A DNA stretch of 64,000 nt from Bacteroidota bacterium. GTDB lineage: Bacteria; Bacteroidota; Bacteroidia; Chitinophagales; Chitinophagaceae. The DNA lies in assembly GCA_020161435.1 (NCBI GenBank), contig JAIUNV010000004.1, positions 186,001-250,000 of the forward strand, given 5' to 3'. Positions 28,129-37,093 of the stretch are shown here, one piece after another. The stretch's first letter is position 1; each line of letters opens with the position of its first letter. Position numbers and translations under genes: made by a program. The notes beneath the pieces were generated by a model. The model was not told the origin of the DNA and did no database searches. It was given only the letters and a program-made list of their open reading frames with translations.

Positions 28129-29025
28129 ATGCAAATTTTTTACACTACACGCACCAGCACTCTATTGTTAGCCCTGCTTTTGCTGATGGCTTGCGAGAAG
28201 GCCGTGGATATTATTCCTACTACTCTCGATCAGGTAGTAGTAGTGGAGGGCAGCATAGAAAACAATCAGCCGCCGGTAGTAGTGCTTACCCGTTCGCTGG
28301 CATTTTTTGAGCAGCTTTCTGCGCAGGACTTTGCCAATTCATTTGTTCGCAATGCCAATGTGTTTGTAAGCGATGGCACCCAGCGTGTACGGCTAACCGA
28401 ATATCGTCGCCAGGTAGGCAATGCCAACTTTTACTTTTACAGTATAGATAGTACTAATCCTGCACAGTTCATGATTGGCCGTTTGAATACCAGCTACAAG
28501 CTGGACATTGAAGCAGAAGGAAAAAAGTACACTGCCAGCACCAGCATCCCCAATATTAGCCGTAAGGTAGATTCACTGTGGTGGCAAAAAGCCCCGGGAA
28601 ATGGAGACTCTTCATTCGCAGTGGTTTTTTCGAGGGTAACCGACCCGAAAGGCTTTGGCAATTACATCCGGTATTTTACCAGTGTCAACGATTCGGCCTT
28701 TTTGCCCGGCTCCAACTCAGTGTTCGACGATAAGTTTGTAGATGGTACCACTTACGATATTCAGGTGTTCAGAGGGTTCAACAGGAATGTGGAGTTTGAT
28801 CCTGAAACTTTCGGCTTTTTTAAAAGGGGCGAAAGGGTAAAAGTGAAGATGAGCAACATAGACAAAGCCACCTATGACTATTGGAGAACCTGAGAGCAAA
28901 ATCAAAGCAACGTGGGCAATCCATTTGGGGTACCTGTAAAAGTGTTGAGCAATCTGTCAGCTGGAGCAACGGGCATTTTTGCCGGCTATGCATCGCAAAT
29001 TACCAGCATCAACATTCCTCAGTAA
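28129..29025 (+). pseudogene. DUF4249 lipoprotein interrupted by an in-frame TGA
   Basis: ATG 28129 opens a lipoprotein signal MQIFYTTRTSTLLLALLLLM-AC with lipid-acceptor Cys22, then a DUF4249-type body (PTTLDQVVVVEGSIENNQPP, VFVSDGTQRVRL, NIDKATYDYWRT). A TGA at 28891-28893 stops it after 254 residues. The same frame continues EQNQSNVGNPFGVPVKVLSN...GIFAGYASQITSI to TAA 29023-29025, which is the usual family C-terminus. A tryptophan codon TGG at the TGA would restore a 298-residue protein. The SusC-like receptor that usually accompanies this family is missing. Sequencing error is the alternative. Confidence 0.75.
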
Positions 29026-29125
29026 GAAGGCTTATGGCAAGTTGTCCCCAACGTGCCTTCTGTTACATTATTTTGTACGTCATTACGCAACTTTGCTGTC
29101 CCTTTTTCAAGCATTGTAAATAAGG

Positions 29126-30076
29126 ATGATTATGGAAATAAAAGAACATGCCCACTGCCTGATTATTGGTAGTGGACCGGCTGGCTATACTGCCGCCATT
29201 TATGCCGCCCGTGCCGGCCTCAATCCCGTTTTGTATCAGGGCATTCAGCCCGGTGGACAGCTCACCATTACCACTGAGGTAGAAAACTACCCCGGCTATG
29301 CCGATGGTGTGCAGGGCCCCGAAATGATGCAGATTTTTGAAAAGCAGGCTACCCGTATGGGAGCTGATATCCGCTACGGTATTGTAACCAAAGTCGATTT
29401 CAGCGAACGGCCATTTAAAGTAGAAATAGACGAAGAAAAATGGATGAGTGCCGATGCGGTCATCATCTCAACCGGAGCTTCTGCCAAGTGGTTGGGCATT
29501 CCCAGCGAAGAACGCCTCAATGGCCATGGCGTAAGTGCCTGCGCCGTGTGTGATGGTTTCTTTTTCCGCGGCAAAGAAGTAGCCATAGTTGGTGCCGGCG
29601 ATACGGCTTGCGAAGAAGCGTTGTACCTGAGCAAAATTTGCAGCAAAGTGCATATGATTGTACGCAAGGGCGAAGATGGTATGCGGGCCAGCAAAGTGAT
29701 GCAGGACCGTGTAAAAAATACCGAAAACATTCAGGTGTATTGGAACAGCGTAACCGATGAAATTTTGGGTGACCAAAAAGTAACCGGTGTTCGCATCAAC
29801 AACACCGCTACGGGCCAAATGCAGGAAGTGCCCATCAGTGCCTTCTTCGTAGCCATTGGTCACAAACCCAATAGCGATATTTTCAAAGGCTGGCTGGATA
29901 TGGATGAAACCGGATACATTCTTACTGTGCCCGGTACGTCTAAAACCAATATTGAAGGCGTGTTTGCCGCTGGCGACGTACAAGATAAAAACTACCGCCA
30001 GGCTGTAACAGCTGCAGGCAGTGGTTGCATGGCAGCCCTCGATGCAGAACGCTATCTGGGTGCTCTCGGCCATTAA
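29126..30076 (+). CDS. trxB: Thioredoxin reductase
   Basis: 316 residues. FAD site IIGSGPAGYTAAIYAARAG near residue 13, the redox pair Cys139/Cys142 in SACAVCDGFF, the NADPH site VGAGDTACEEALYL, and the C-terminal FAD motif GVFAAGDVQD. It reduces thioredoxin with NADPH in the cytoplasm. ATG 29126 and ATG 29132 (MEIKEHAHC) are both possible starts. A 10-bp terminator follows directly and abuts folB. Confidence 0.97.
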   Translation: MIMEIKEHAHCLIIGSGPAGYTAAIYAARAGLNPVLYQGIQPGGQLTITTEVENYPGYADGVQGPEMMQIFEKQATRMGADIRYGIVTKVDFSERPFKVEIDEEKWMSADAVIISTGASAKWLGIPSEERLNGHGVSACAVCDGFFFRGKEVAIVGAGDTACEEALYLSKICSKVHMIVRKGEDGMRASKVMQDRVKNTENIQVYWNSVTDEILGDQKVTGVRINNTATGQMQEVPISAFFVAIGHKPNSDIFKGWLDMDETGYILTVPGTSKTNIEGVFAAGDVQDKNYRQAVTAAGSGCMAALDAERYLGALGH

Positions 30077-30100
30077 TCGAAAGCATCCCTTACTTTGCAT

Positions 30101-30138
30101 CCCGCACAACGATTGAAACTGTTGTGCGGGATTTTTTT
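30101..30138 (+). terminator. Terminator between trxB and folB, touching the folB ATG
   Basis: CCCGCACAAC (30101-30110) pairs perfectly with GTTGTGCGGG (30121-30130), then A and seven T (30132-30138). The folB ATG starts at 30139. A TACTTTG box at 30091-30097 could place a start site just before the hairpin, putting the stem into the folB leader. Confidence 0.85.
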
Positions 30139-30486
30139 ATGATGACCATTCACTTACAGCAACTGAAGTTTTTTGCGCATCACGGCGTGTATAAAGAAGA
30201 GCAGATATTAGGCAACGACTTTGTGGTAGATGTAATCCTGCATTTTATGCCAGCGGCTTTTCCTGTAAAAGAGTTGCAGCAAACGCTGAACTATGAGCAG
30301 GTATTTGCCATTGTGCAGCAGCACATGAACATTCCTACGCCATTGCTGGAAACAGTGGTGGGCAATATTGTTGCACAAATACAACAACAGTTTCCGCAGG
30401 TGAAAGCGGGCATGGTGAGCATTGCCAAAATGAAACCGCCTGTAAAAGGTTGGGAAGGCAATGTGGTGGTTTCTTTCAACTGGTAG
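30139..30486 (+). CDS. folB: Dihydroneopterin aldolase
   Basis: 115 residues (MMTIHLQQLKFFAHHGVYKEEQ). The family signature is visible: FFAHHGVYKEEQILGNDFVVDV, LNYEQVFAIV and ISIAK/KPPVKGW-type ending. It cleaves dihydroneopterin in folate synthesis, in the cytoplasm, as a small tunnelling-fold oligomer. The ATG at 30139 follows the trxB terminator at once; a second ATG is the next codon. An upstream in-frame extension into trxB is rejected. Confidence 0.92.
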   Translation: MMTIHLQQLKFFAHHGVYKEEQILGNDFVVDVILHFMPAAFPVKELQQTLNYEQVFAIVQQHMNIPTPLLETVVGNIVAQIQQQFPQVKAGMVSIAKMKPPVKGWEGNVVVSFNW

Positions 30487-30551
30487 CCCAAGGATATTGA
30501 GGATGCCTTAACAACAAAACAGCTTATTGCCCTGTTTCTTTATGTTCTAAA

Positions 30552-31319
30552 ATGAAGGCTATGCACATTCGGATGGTTTCAATATTGGTCATGCTTATCA
30601 CTGCTGTTGCAGCAGTGGCTCAGGATCCTGCTTCGTTGATGGAAGAAGGCCGTAAGCTGGAGCAGAAACTTAAAGATGAAGAAGCCATTGAAAAATACAA
30701 GCAGGCCATTTTTATACAGCCATCCAATATTAAAGGCGTGGTAAAATGCGCTGAACTCAGTGCCTCTATTGGCAGCAGAAAAGAAACACCGGAACAGAAA
30801 ACTGTTTTTTACCAGCAGGCAAAAAAGTTTGCAGATGCGGCATTGAAACTCGATTCAAACAACGCGGAAGCCAGTTACATGATGGCGGTGGTGTTGGGCA
30901 AGCTTACTGAAGTTGAAAAGAAAACAGACAACATAGTCGGCTATGTAAAAGGCATTCGTTTTTATGCAGACAAAGCGGTAAAGCTAAACCCGCAAATGGG
31001 TAAAGCATGGCATGTACTGGGCCGCTGGCATTTGGAAGTATTGAATTTGAATGCGGTAAAAAAAGCAGCACTCAAAGTAATTTATGGTGGAGTGGGAGAA
31101 GCCGATATTGAAAAGGCCATTCAGTACATGGAAAAATGTAAAACACTGGAACCTTACTACTGTCTCAACTTTCTCGATTTGGCCCGTGCTTACGAATACG
31201 ACCGCAAGTACGAAAAATCAATTGGCCTGTTGGAACAACTTTCAAAACTACCCACCCGCCGTCAGGAAGACGTAACCGCCAAAGCACAAGGCGCAGTGCT
31301 ACTGCAGAAATTGCAGTAA
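30552..31319 (+). CDS. Secreted TPR protein (RMD-like)
   Basis: 255 residues. A signal peptide runs to ...ITAVAAVA before QDPASLMEEG. The rest is helical with TPR-type repeats: AIEKYKQAIFIQPSNIKGVVKCAE, KFADAALKLDSNNAEASYMMAVV, AIQYMEKCKTLEPYYCLNFLDLARAYEY. The middle segment with KGIRFYADKAVKLNPQMGKAWHVLGRWH resembles the regulator-of-microtubule-dynamics TPR family seen in Bacteroidota. It is probably periplasmic; partner and role are unknown. Confidence 0.75.
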   Translation: MKAMHIRMVSILVMLITAVAAVAQDPASLMEEGRKLEQKLKDEEAIEKYKQAIFIQPSNIKGVVKCAELSASIGSRKETPEQKTVFYQQAKKFADAALKLDSNNAEASYMMAVVLGKLTEVEKKTDNIVGYVKGIRFYADKAVKLNPQMGKAWHVLGRWHLEVLNLNAVKKAALKVIYGGVGEADIEKAIQYMEKCKTLEPYYCLNFLDLARAYEYDRKYEKSIGLLEQLSKLPTRRQEDVTAKAQGAVLLQKLQ

Positions 31320-31400
31320 GCAGAGGCCAGAATGCCGAAGGCAAAAGGCAAAAGGCATAAAGCAGAAGGCAGAAGGTCGGACTCTCCGAGCCTCTGTGCG
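31320..31400. repeat. Short degenerate purine-rich repeat tract
   Basis: Successive near-copies of GCAAAAGGC / GCAGAAGGC units (AAGGCAAAAGGCAAAAGGCATAAAGCAGAAGGCAG-like) fill the gap between two genes. Similar words occur at 43236-43260. This looks like slippage-type intergenic repeat DNA. Confidence 0.5.
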
Positions 31401-31410
31401 AACCCTTCTC

Positions 31411-32769
31411 CTAAATCTCTTTCTTCTTCCAGCGTCCTGATATCATATAGCCAAAGGCCATTGCAAAAGTGCTAATCCAGTAAATCCATTCGCTGCCCCA
31501 ACCCCAGGTGATGGGCAGTTTCCATACATGCAGCACCAGCGTTACATACACTACATACAATATGAGGGTGACGATTTCGATGCCGAGGTTAACCGTGGTA
31601 TTGCCGGTGCCGGTAATGGCATTGAGCCAAACCGTTCCAAACGACATGAAGAGCAGCGCCAAACTAACGATGCGCAATACGGGCAACCCGTAATGAATGA
31701 ACGCTTCATCTTGCCCGAACACTGATAAAAACTCCACCGGAAAAAGATTGACCAACAAACAGGGCACTGCAACAAACGCCGTGCTCAACCATGTGATGCG
31801 CCACACCAATGGCAGTACTTCTTCTTTTTTATGCTGACCAATAATATTGCTGACCATAGTATTGCTGGTGGCAGCAAATGCCCATGCAAAACAGCCAAAC
31901 AAGCCAAACACATTGCGCATGGTATTGCTGATGGCTAAGTCACGGGTACCATAGTGTTCTATCAAAATGTAGAAATACTCCCAGCTGGTAATGCTGATAC
32001 CAAACTGCAAAATCAATGGTGCTGATTGTACCAATATGAGTTTACTGTTCGTCGCATCGAAATACCAGTGTTTGTGCAACTGAAATTTTTTGCCAATGCC
32101 TTTGCCATAAATAATAAGAAACACTACCAGCAACCCCATGGCTTCTGCAATAATAGAAGCATAGGCGGCTCCGTTGAAACCAATTTTCGGCAAGCCGAGT
32201 TTACCGTAAATCAATCCATAATCGAGCACAATATTGGTGAGTGTTTCTGCCAGTGTACCAATCACCAAAAACTGACTGTTGTTGGTGCCAACCAGCAAGG
32301 CGTTGCGCATTTGGTACAGGTACAAAAAGGGCAAACCCCACATGCGTATTTGCAAAAATGAAACTGCCATGTCGTACTTCTGCGGATCGCTTAAGGCGTA
32401 GCGTAACAGCAAGGGCGTTACACTATAGTTGAGGGCAATGGCCAATGCCGCAAACAGCAGGGCAATGAAAACTCCCTGGCTAAACAGCTTACCGATTTCT
32501 TCAATGCGGTTTTCGCCGGCCCTGCGGGAAATGAGTGCCTGCAAGCCATTGTTGAGCCCATGCCCAACAACTGCAAAAATGAGGTAGTACACACCCGTAA
32601 TACCTGCTACCGCCAATGGCAATTCTCCCAAGCCCCCAAGAAAAATATTGTTGGTGACGAAGTTGATTTGCGGCACCAGCATGGATGCAGCAATGGGCAT
32701 CGCAATGGCTAAAATTTGCTTGCGACTGGTGTTGAGCTGTAAAGAATGCGAAGGGCTGCTGGCAGACAT
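31411..32769 (-). CDS. MATE family efflux transporter
   Basis: 452 residues, about 12 membrane helices in two similar halves. N-terminal MPIAASMLVPQINFVTNNIFLGGLG and VGHGLNNGLQALISRRAGE match the MATE fold, and the second half begins at SAPLILQFGISITSWEYFYIL. It would export drugs or metabolites using a Na+ or H+ gradient; the substrate is unknown. The start MSASSPSHSLQLNTSRKQ gives a short polar lead before helix 1. Confidence 0.9.
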   Translation of the reverse strand: MSASSPSHSLQLNTSRKQILAIAMPIAASMLVPQINFVTNNIFLGGLGELPLAVAGITGVYYLIFAVVGHGLNNGLQALISRRAGENRIEEIGKLFSQGVFIALLFAALAIALNYSVTPLLLRYALSDPQKYDMAVSFLQIRMWGLPFLYLYQMRNALLVGTNNSQFLVIGTLAETLTNIVLDYGLIYGKLGLPKIGFNGAAYASIIAEAMGLLVVFLIIYGKGIGKKFQLHKHWYFDATNSKLILVQSAPLILQFGISITSWEYFYILIEHYGTRDLAISNTMRNVFGLFGCFAWAFAATSNTMVSNIIGQHKKEEVLPLVWRITWLSTAFVAVPCLLVNLFPVEFLSVFGQDEAFIHYGLPVLRIVSLALLFMSFGTVWLNAITGTGNTTVNLGIEIVTLILYVVYVTLVLHVWKLPITWGWGSEWIYWISTFAMAFGYMISGRWKKKEI

Positions 32770-32812
32770 AAGGCCGTAAAGAAAACATTGTTTATGGAAA
32801 TGATACGACGGA

Positions 32813-32845
32813 AAAAAACAGCCGGCTGTGGAGTGCAGCCGGCTG
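32813..32845 (-). terminator. Terminator of the 3-hydroxyacyl-CoA dehydrogenase gene
   Basis: CAGCCGGCTG occurs twice (32819-32828, 32836-32845). Each copy is itself a palindrome, so they pair with each other around a 7-base loop. On the minus strand a run of seven T follows. Confidence 0.85.
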
Positions 32846-32866
32846 AGTGATGTTCGTTCGTTTTAC

Positions 32867-33760
32867 TTATTTGAACTGCGGACTCACCACCAACTCTTTG
32901 CTTCCTGCTGTGTAGGTATAAAATCCTTCACCCGATTTGGCTCCCAGTTTTCCTGCGGTTACCATATTCACCAACAGCGGACAAGGTGCATATTTTGGTT
33001 GGCCAAAACCATCGTGCAAAACCTGCAAAATGCTCAGGCACACATCGAGGCCAATAAAGTCGGCGAGTTGCAACGGCCCCATAGGATGCGCCATGCCCAG
33101 CTTCATAATCGTATCGATAGATTCTACGCCAGCCACGCCTTCGTACAAAGTATAAATGGCTTCGTTAATCATCGGCATCAAGATGCGGTTGGCCACAAAG
33201 CCGGGATAATCGTTGGCCACTGCAGGCACTTTTCCCAATGCCTTACTCAGCTCCACAATTTGTGTGGTTACTGATGCTTCGGTAGCATAGCCGTTGATAA
33301 TTTCTACCAGCTTCATTACCGGCACGGGGTTCATAAAGTGCATGCCAATGACTTTGGCAGGGCGGCCGGTAGCAGCGGCAATTTTTGTAATGGAAATGGA
33401 AGACGTGTTGCTGGCCAAAATGCAATGTGCCGGTGCAGCAGCATCTATTTCTTTAAAAACGGACAACTTGAGGTGGGTATTTTCTGTAGCAGCTTCTACC
33501 ACCAAATCAGCGTTGGCTACACCAGTGGCAATGCTGGTATGCGAGGCGATGCGACCAAGGGTGGCTGTTTTATCGGCTTCGGAGAGTAACCCTTTGGCAA
33601 CCTGACGGGCGAGATTTTTGCCAATGGTGGCCAATCCCTTTTGCAAAGCAGCTTCACTCACATCTATCAGTTGCACATCGTATCCATGCTGGGCAAACAC
33701 ATGGGCAATGCCATTTCCCATGGTGCCGGCGCCAATTACGGCAATCGTTTTAAATGACAT
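32867..33760 (-). CDS. hbd: 3-hydroxybutyryl-CoA dehydrogenase
   Basis: 297 residues. N-terminal NAD site IAVIGAGTMGNGIAHVFAQHG; the catalytic His/Glu region is ASNTSSISITKIA...GMHFMNPVPVMKLVEI; the C-terminal dimer domain contains DYPGFVANRILMPMINEAI and LGMAHPMGPLQLADFIGLD. It interconverts 3-hydroxyacyl-CoA and 3-oxoacyl-CoA, probably in fatty-acid or butyrate-type metabolism. It is a single-domain enzyme without a hydratase fusion. It is divergent from the E2 gene at 33986. Confidence 0.93.
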   Translation of the reverse strand: MSFKTIAVIGAGTMGNGIAHVFAQHGYDVQLIDVSEAALQKGLATIGKNLARQVAKGLLSEADKTATLGRIASHTSIATGVANADLVVEAATENTHLKLSVFKEIDAAAPAHCILASNTSSISITKIAAATGRPAKVIGMHFMNPVPVMKLVEIINGYATEASVTTQIVELSKALGKVPAVANDYPGFVANRILMPMINEAIYTLYEGVAGVESIDTIMKLGMAHPMGPLQLADFIGLDVCLSILQVLHDGFGQPKYAPCPLLVNMVTAGKLGAKSGEGFYTYTAGSKELVVSPQFK

Positions 33761-33941
33761 CAGGCAAGATTTTTGGCCACAAAAGTAGCGGAACTACGGC
33801 CTTGAAACACAGAGAAGAGCAGCAGTCCGCTTTTTGCAACACTTAAGAAATGGCGTAGTCGAAAATCACCTCTTCATCACTTGGTTGGCGGTAAGCAGAT
33901 AAACGATTCCTTACTCCGCAAACCCTTGCAGTCATTTACCT

Positions 33942-33949
33942 TACTTTTG
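33942..33949 (+). promoter_or_regulatory. Candidate -7 promoter element for the E2 gene
   Basis: TACTTTTG, an exact TAnnTTTG match, 36 bases before the ATG at 33986. A TTG lies upstream at 33926-33928 but the spacing (13 bases) is short. Confidence 0.5.
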
Positions 33950-33985
33950 CGGAGTTCTTACATCATTTGAGGAAAAACGATTGTT

Positions 33986-35323
33986 ATGTCTGTAGTTGAT
34001 TTGGTCATGCCGAAACTGGGCGAAAGCATTATGGAAGCCACCATTTTAAAGTGGCTCAAAAAGCCCGGCGACAATATTGCTCAAGATGAGCCCGTGCTCG
34101 AAATAGCCACCGATAAAGTAGACAGCGAAGTGCCTAGTACAGCTGCCGGCGTATTGGCCGAAGTACTGTATAAAGAAAATGACGTAGTACCTATTGGTGC
34201 AGTGATTGCCCGCATTCAAACTGCTGCTGGCACTGTAGCCGCAGCTGCTCCTGTTGCAGCACCTGCAGCCGCTCCATCGCCAGCACCATCTGCCATTGAA
34301 GAGAATCCGTATCAGCCAACAACACTGCCCGAAGACATGCGGCCTGCGACAGTGCATCAGGCGGGTAGCCCACGTTTTTATTCTCCTTTGGTACTGAAAA
34401 TTGCACAAGAAGAAGGTATCAGCATGGCGGAGTTGGAAACCATTCCCGGTACTGGATTGGATGGTCGGGTGAGCAAAAAAGATATGATGGCTTACCTGCA
34501 AAACAGAGGTAAAGCAGCTGCACCTCCTACATATCAGGCCCCGGCTGTGGCGGCTCCTGCAAGCAATGCCGTGGCTACTACAACTCCGGCACCATCGCCG
34601 GTAAGCTATGGTGGCAATGTTGAAATCATTGAAATGGATCGGATGCGCAAGGTAATTGCCAAGCACATGACCGATAGCAAGCATACCAGTGCTCACGTAA
34701 CCAGCTTTGCCGAATGCGATGTAACGAACATGGTACTGTGGCGTGAAAAAGTGAAGAAAGAATTTGAAAAACGGGAAGGTGCTAAAATCACTTTTACGCC
34801 ACTCTTCATAGAGGCCGTTGTAAAAAGCCTGAAGAAATATCCCATGCTCAACAGCAGTGTGGATGGCGATAAAATCATTATCAAAAAAGACATCAATCTG
34901 GGTATGGCAACGGCCTTACCTACGGGCAATTTGATTGTGCCTGTAATTAAGGGTGCCGATCAGTTGAATCTCGTTGGTCTTACCAAGCAGGTAAATGGCT
35001 TGGCAGATGCAGCCCGCAATGGTAAACTCAAACCCGACGATACGATGGGCGGTACGTTTACCCTTACCAATGTGGGTACGTTTGGCAGCATTATGGGTAC
35101 GCCTATCATCAACCAGCCGCAGGTAGCAATTATGGCTGTAGGTGCTATTAAAAAACGTCCGGTGGTGATAGAAACCGCACAAGGCGACAGTATTGCCATC
35201 CGCCACATGATGTACATCAGCCTGAGCTACGATCACCGCATTATTGATGGTGCGTTGGGAAGCACTTTCCTTAATGCCGTAGCCCGTGAACTGGAAGCAT
35301 TCGACATCAATCGGAATTTTTAA
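33986..35323 (+). CDS. Dihydrolipoyl acyltransferase, E2 of a 2-oxo acid dehydrogenase
   Basis: 445 residues. An N-terminal lipoyl domain carries the lipoyl lysine Lys44 in EIATDKVDSEVPS, an Ala/Pro linker follows, then a peripheral-subunit-binding domain (RFYSPLVLKIAQEEGI...GRVSKKDMMAYL), a second Ala/Pro linker, and the catalytic domain ending SYDHRIIDGALGSTFL with the active His. It transfers the acyl group from lipoamide to CoA. The KVDSEV lipoyl site is usual in branched-chain and 2-oxoglutarate types. No E1 or E3 gene is adjacent, so the complex cannot be named firmly. Confidence 0.9.
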   Translation: MSVVDLVMPKLGESIMEATILKWLKKPGDNIAQDEPVLEIATDKVDSEVPSTAAGVLAEVLYKENDVVPIGAVIARIQTAAGTVAAAAPVAAPAAAPSPAPSAIEENPYQPTTLPEDMRPATVHQAGSPRFYSPLVLKIAQEEGISMAELETIPGTGLDGRVSKKDMMAYLQNRGKAAAPPTYQAPAVAAPASNAVATTTPAPSPVSYGGNVEIIEMDRMRKVIAKHMTDSKHTSAHVTSFAECDVTNMVLWREKVKKEFEKREGAKITFTPLFIEAVVKSLKKYPMLNSSVDGDKIIIKKDINLGMATALPTGNLIVPVIKGADQLNLVGLTKQVNGLADAARNGKLKPDDTMGGTFTLTNVGTFGSIMGTPIINQPQVAIMAVGAIKKRPVVIETAQGDSIAIRHMMYISLSYDHRIIDGALGSTFLNAVARELEAFDINRNF

Positions 35324-35329
35324 TGTGAA

Positions 35330-35457
35330 AATTTGCAAATGTGCTAATTAGCTAATTGCAAGGATTCAATGAATGATAACAAACAGTCCCGACATGTATT
35401 TGTCGGGACTGTTTGATGCTGCAAACTATATGCTTCACATTAGCACATTTTCAAATT
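35330..35457. repeat. Nested inverted repeat between E2 and yifB
   Basis: Outer arms of 19 bases with one mismatch (35330-35348 and 35439-35457; AATTTGCAAATGTGCTAAT type) enclose a 14-bp perfect stem at 35381-35414. The outer arms are AT-rich and unrelated to the inner stem. Confidence 0.65.
35381..35414. terminator. Bidirectional terminator between convergent genes
   Basis: AAACAGTCCCGACA (35381-35394) pairs with TGTCGGGACTGTTT (35401-35414), 6-base loop. It separates the convergent E2 and yifB genes. The T tract is only GTTT on either strand. Confidence 0.7.
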
Positions 35458-35476
35458 AGCCAATTAGCTTATTGAT

Positions 35477-37024
35477 TTACCCCGCCCAACCTTCTCTATC
35501 TAAACTGCGGTATTGAATAGCTTCTGCTACATGTTCTGGTCGTATGTCTTCGCTGCCAGCCAGGTCTGCTATGGTGCGGCTCACTTTTAAAATGCGGTCG
35601 TAAGCACGGGCACTCAGGTTCAGTTTTTCCATAGCAATCTTCAGCAAATTGGCGCTGATATTGTTCAACGCACAATGCTGGTGCAGCAACGTGGTATTGA
35701 TTTGCGCATTGCAATAAATGCCTTCGTTTTCTTTGTAGCGTTCCGATTGTATGTCTCTTGCCTTCATGACACGTTCACGTATTTGTGCACTGTTTTCTGC
35801 CGTGCTGGCGGCGGAGAGTTCGCTGAATGGAACGGGTGTTACTTCTACATGCAAATCGATACGGTCGAGCAGTGGCCCGCTGATTTTATTGAGGTATTTC
35901 TGCACGGCTCCCGGCGGGCAGCTACATTCTTTTTCGGGGTGGTTGTAATAGCCGCAAGGGCAGGGGTTCATGCTGGCCACCAGCATAAACGAAGCCGGAA
36001 AATCCAGCGCCACTTTTGCCCGGCTAATGGTTACCCGGCGTTCTTCCATTGGTTGCCGCATTACTTCCAATGCGGAGCGTTTGAACTCGGGCAGTTCATC
36101 CAAAAACAACACGCCGTTGTGGGCCAGGGATATTTCGCCCGGCTGCGGATTGCCACCGCCGCCCACCAAGGCTGCATCACTCACCGTGTGGTGCGGACTG
36201 CGAAATGGTCGTTTGCTAATCAGTGTGGCGTTTTCTGGAAGCTTGCCCGCCACGCTGTGAATTTTGGTGGTTTCCAAAGCCTCTTGCAACGTGAGTGGCG
36301 GCAGTATCGTAGGCAAGCGTTTGGCCAGCATGGTTTTGCCTGCACCGGGTGGGCCAATCAAGATGGCATTGTGCCCGCCAGCTGCAGCTATCTCCAAGGC
36401 CCGCTTGATGTTTTCCTGTCCTTTTACATCGGTAAAATCAACATCGAAATGGTATTGTGAATGGTAAAATTCATCTCGTGTATCTACCACCGTGGCGGGG
36501 ATAGTGTTCACACCTTCAAGCAAGTCCACCACTTCGTTGATGTGCTGTACTCCGTACACTTCCACGTTATTGACAATAGCCGCTTCCCGGGCATTTTGCT
36601 TCGGCACTATCAAACCTTTGTAAGCTTCTTTTCTGGCTTGTATGGCCATGGGCAATGCACCTTTGATGGGGCGAACTTCTCCATCCAAACTCAGCTCACC
36701 CATGATGATGTAATCTTTGAAAGCATCGCTGTTTTGCAACTGTTCGGTAGCACCCAGCAAACCAATGGCCATGGGCAAATCGAAAGCGGTGCCACTCTTG
36801 CGGATATCGGCCGGTGCCATATTTACCACCACACGGGTGCGGGGCATTTTGTACCCGTTGCTTTTAATGGCGCTTTCCACCCGCTGCATGCTTTCTTTTA
36901 CGGCATTGTCGGGCAGGCCCACAATAATTGAGCCGGGGTTACCCTGATTGTTCACATCCACTTCGAGCACAATGGTAACGGCGTGTACACCCATTACAGC
37001 GCTGCCATAGGTTTTTACTAGCAT
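35477..37024 (-). CDS. YifB/ComM family Mg-chelatase-like AAA+ ATPase
   Basis: 515 residues. The N-terminal Lon-protease-like S5 fold (GLPDNAVKESMQRVESAIKSNGY, MAPADIRKSG) is followed by an AAA+ module with Walker A GPPGAGKTMLAKRLP, Walker B GVLFLDELPEF and a C-terminal Mg-chelatase helical domain (LNLSARAYDRILKVSRTIADL). ComM, a relative, is a hexameric helicase that promotes branch migration during natural transformation. Role here is inferred from the family. Confidence 0.92.
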   Translation of the reverse strand: MLVKTYGSAVMGVHAVTIVLEVDVNNQGNPGSIIVGLPDNAVKESMQRVESAIKSNGYKMPRTRVVVNMAPADIRKSGTAFDLPMAIGLLGATEQLQNSDAFKDYIIMGELSLDGEVRPIKGALPMAIQARKEAYKGLIVPKQNAREAAIVNNVEVYGVQHINEVVDLLEGVNTIPATVVDTRDEFYHSQYHFDVDFTDVKGQENIKRALEIAAAGGHNAILIGPPGAGKTMLAKRLPTILPPLTLQEALETTKIHSVAGKLPENATLISKRPFRSPHHTVSDAALVGGGGNPQPGEISLAHNGVLFLDELPEFKRSALEVMRQPMEERRVTISRAKVALDFPASFMLVASMNPCPCGYYNHPEKECSCPPGAVQKYLNKISGPLLDRIDLHVEVTPVPFSELSAASTAENSAQIRERVMKARDIQSERYKENEGIYCNAQINTTLLHQHCALNNISANLLKIAMEKLNLSARAYDRILKVSRTIADLAGSEDIRPEHVAEAIQYRSLDREGWAG

Positions 37025-37093
37025 GCACTAAAAATAACGAAAGCCAGTTATGCAAACGTTGCGTGGTTTTACGGTTTTTTTTGGTGGAAAGAC

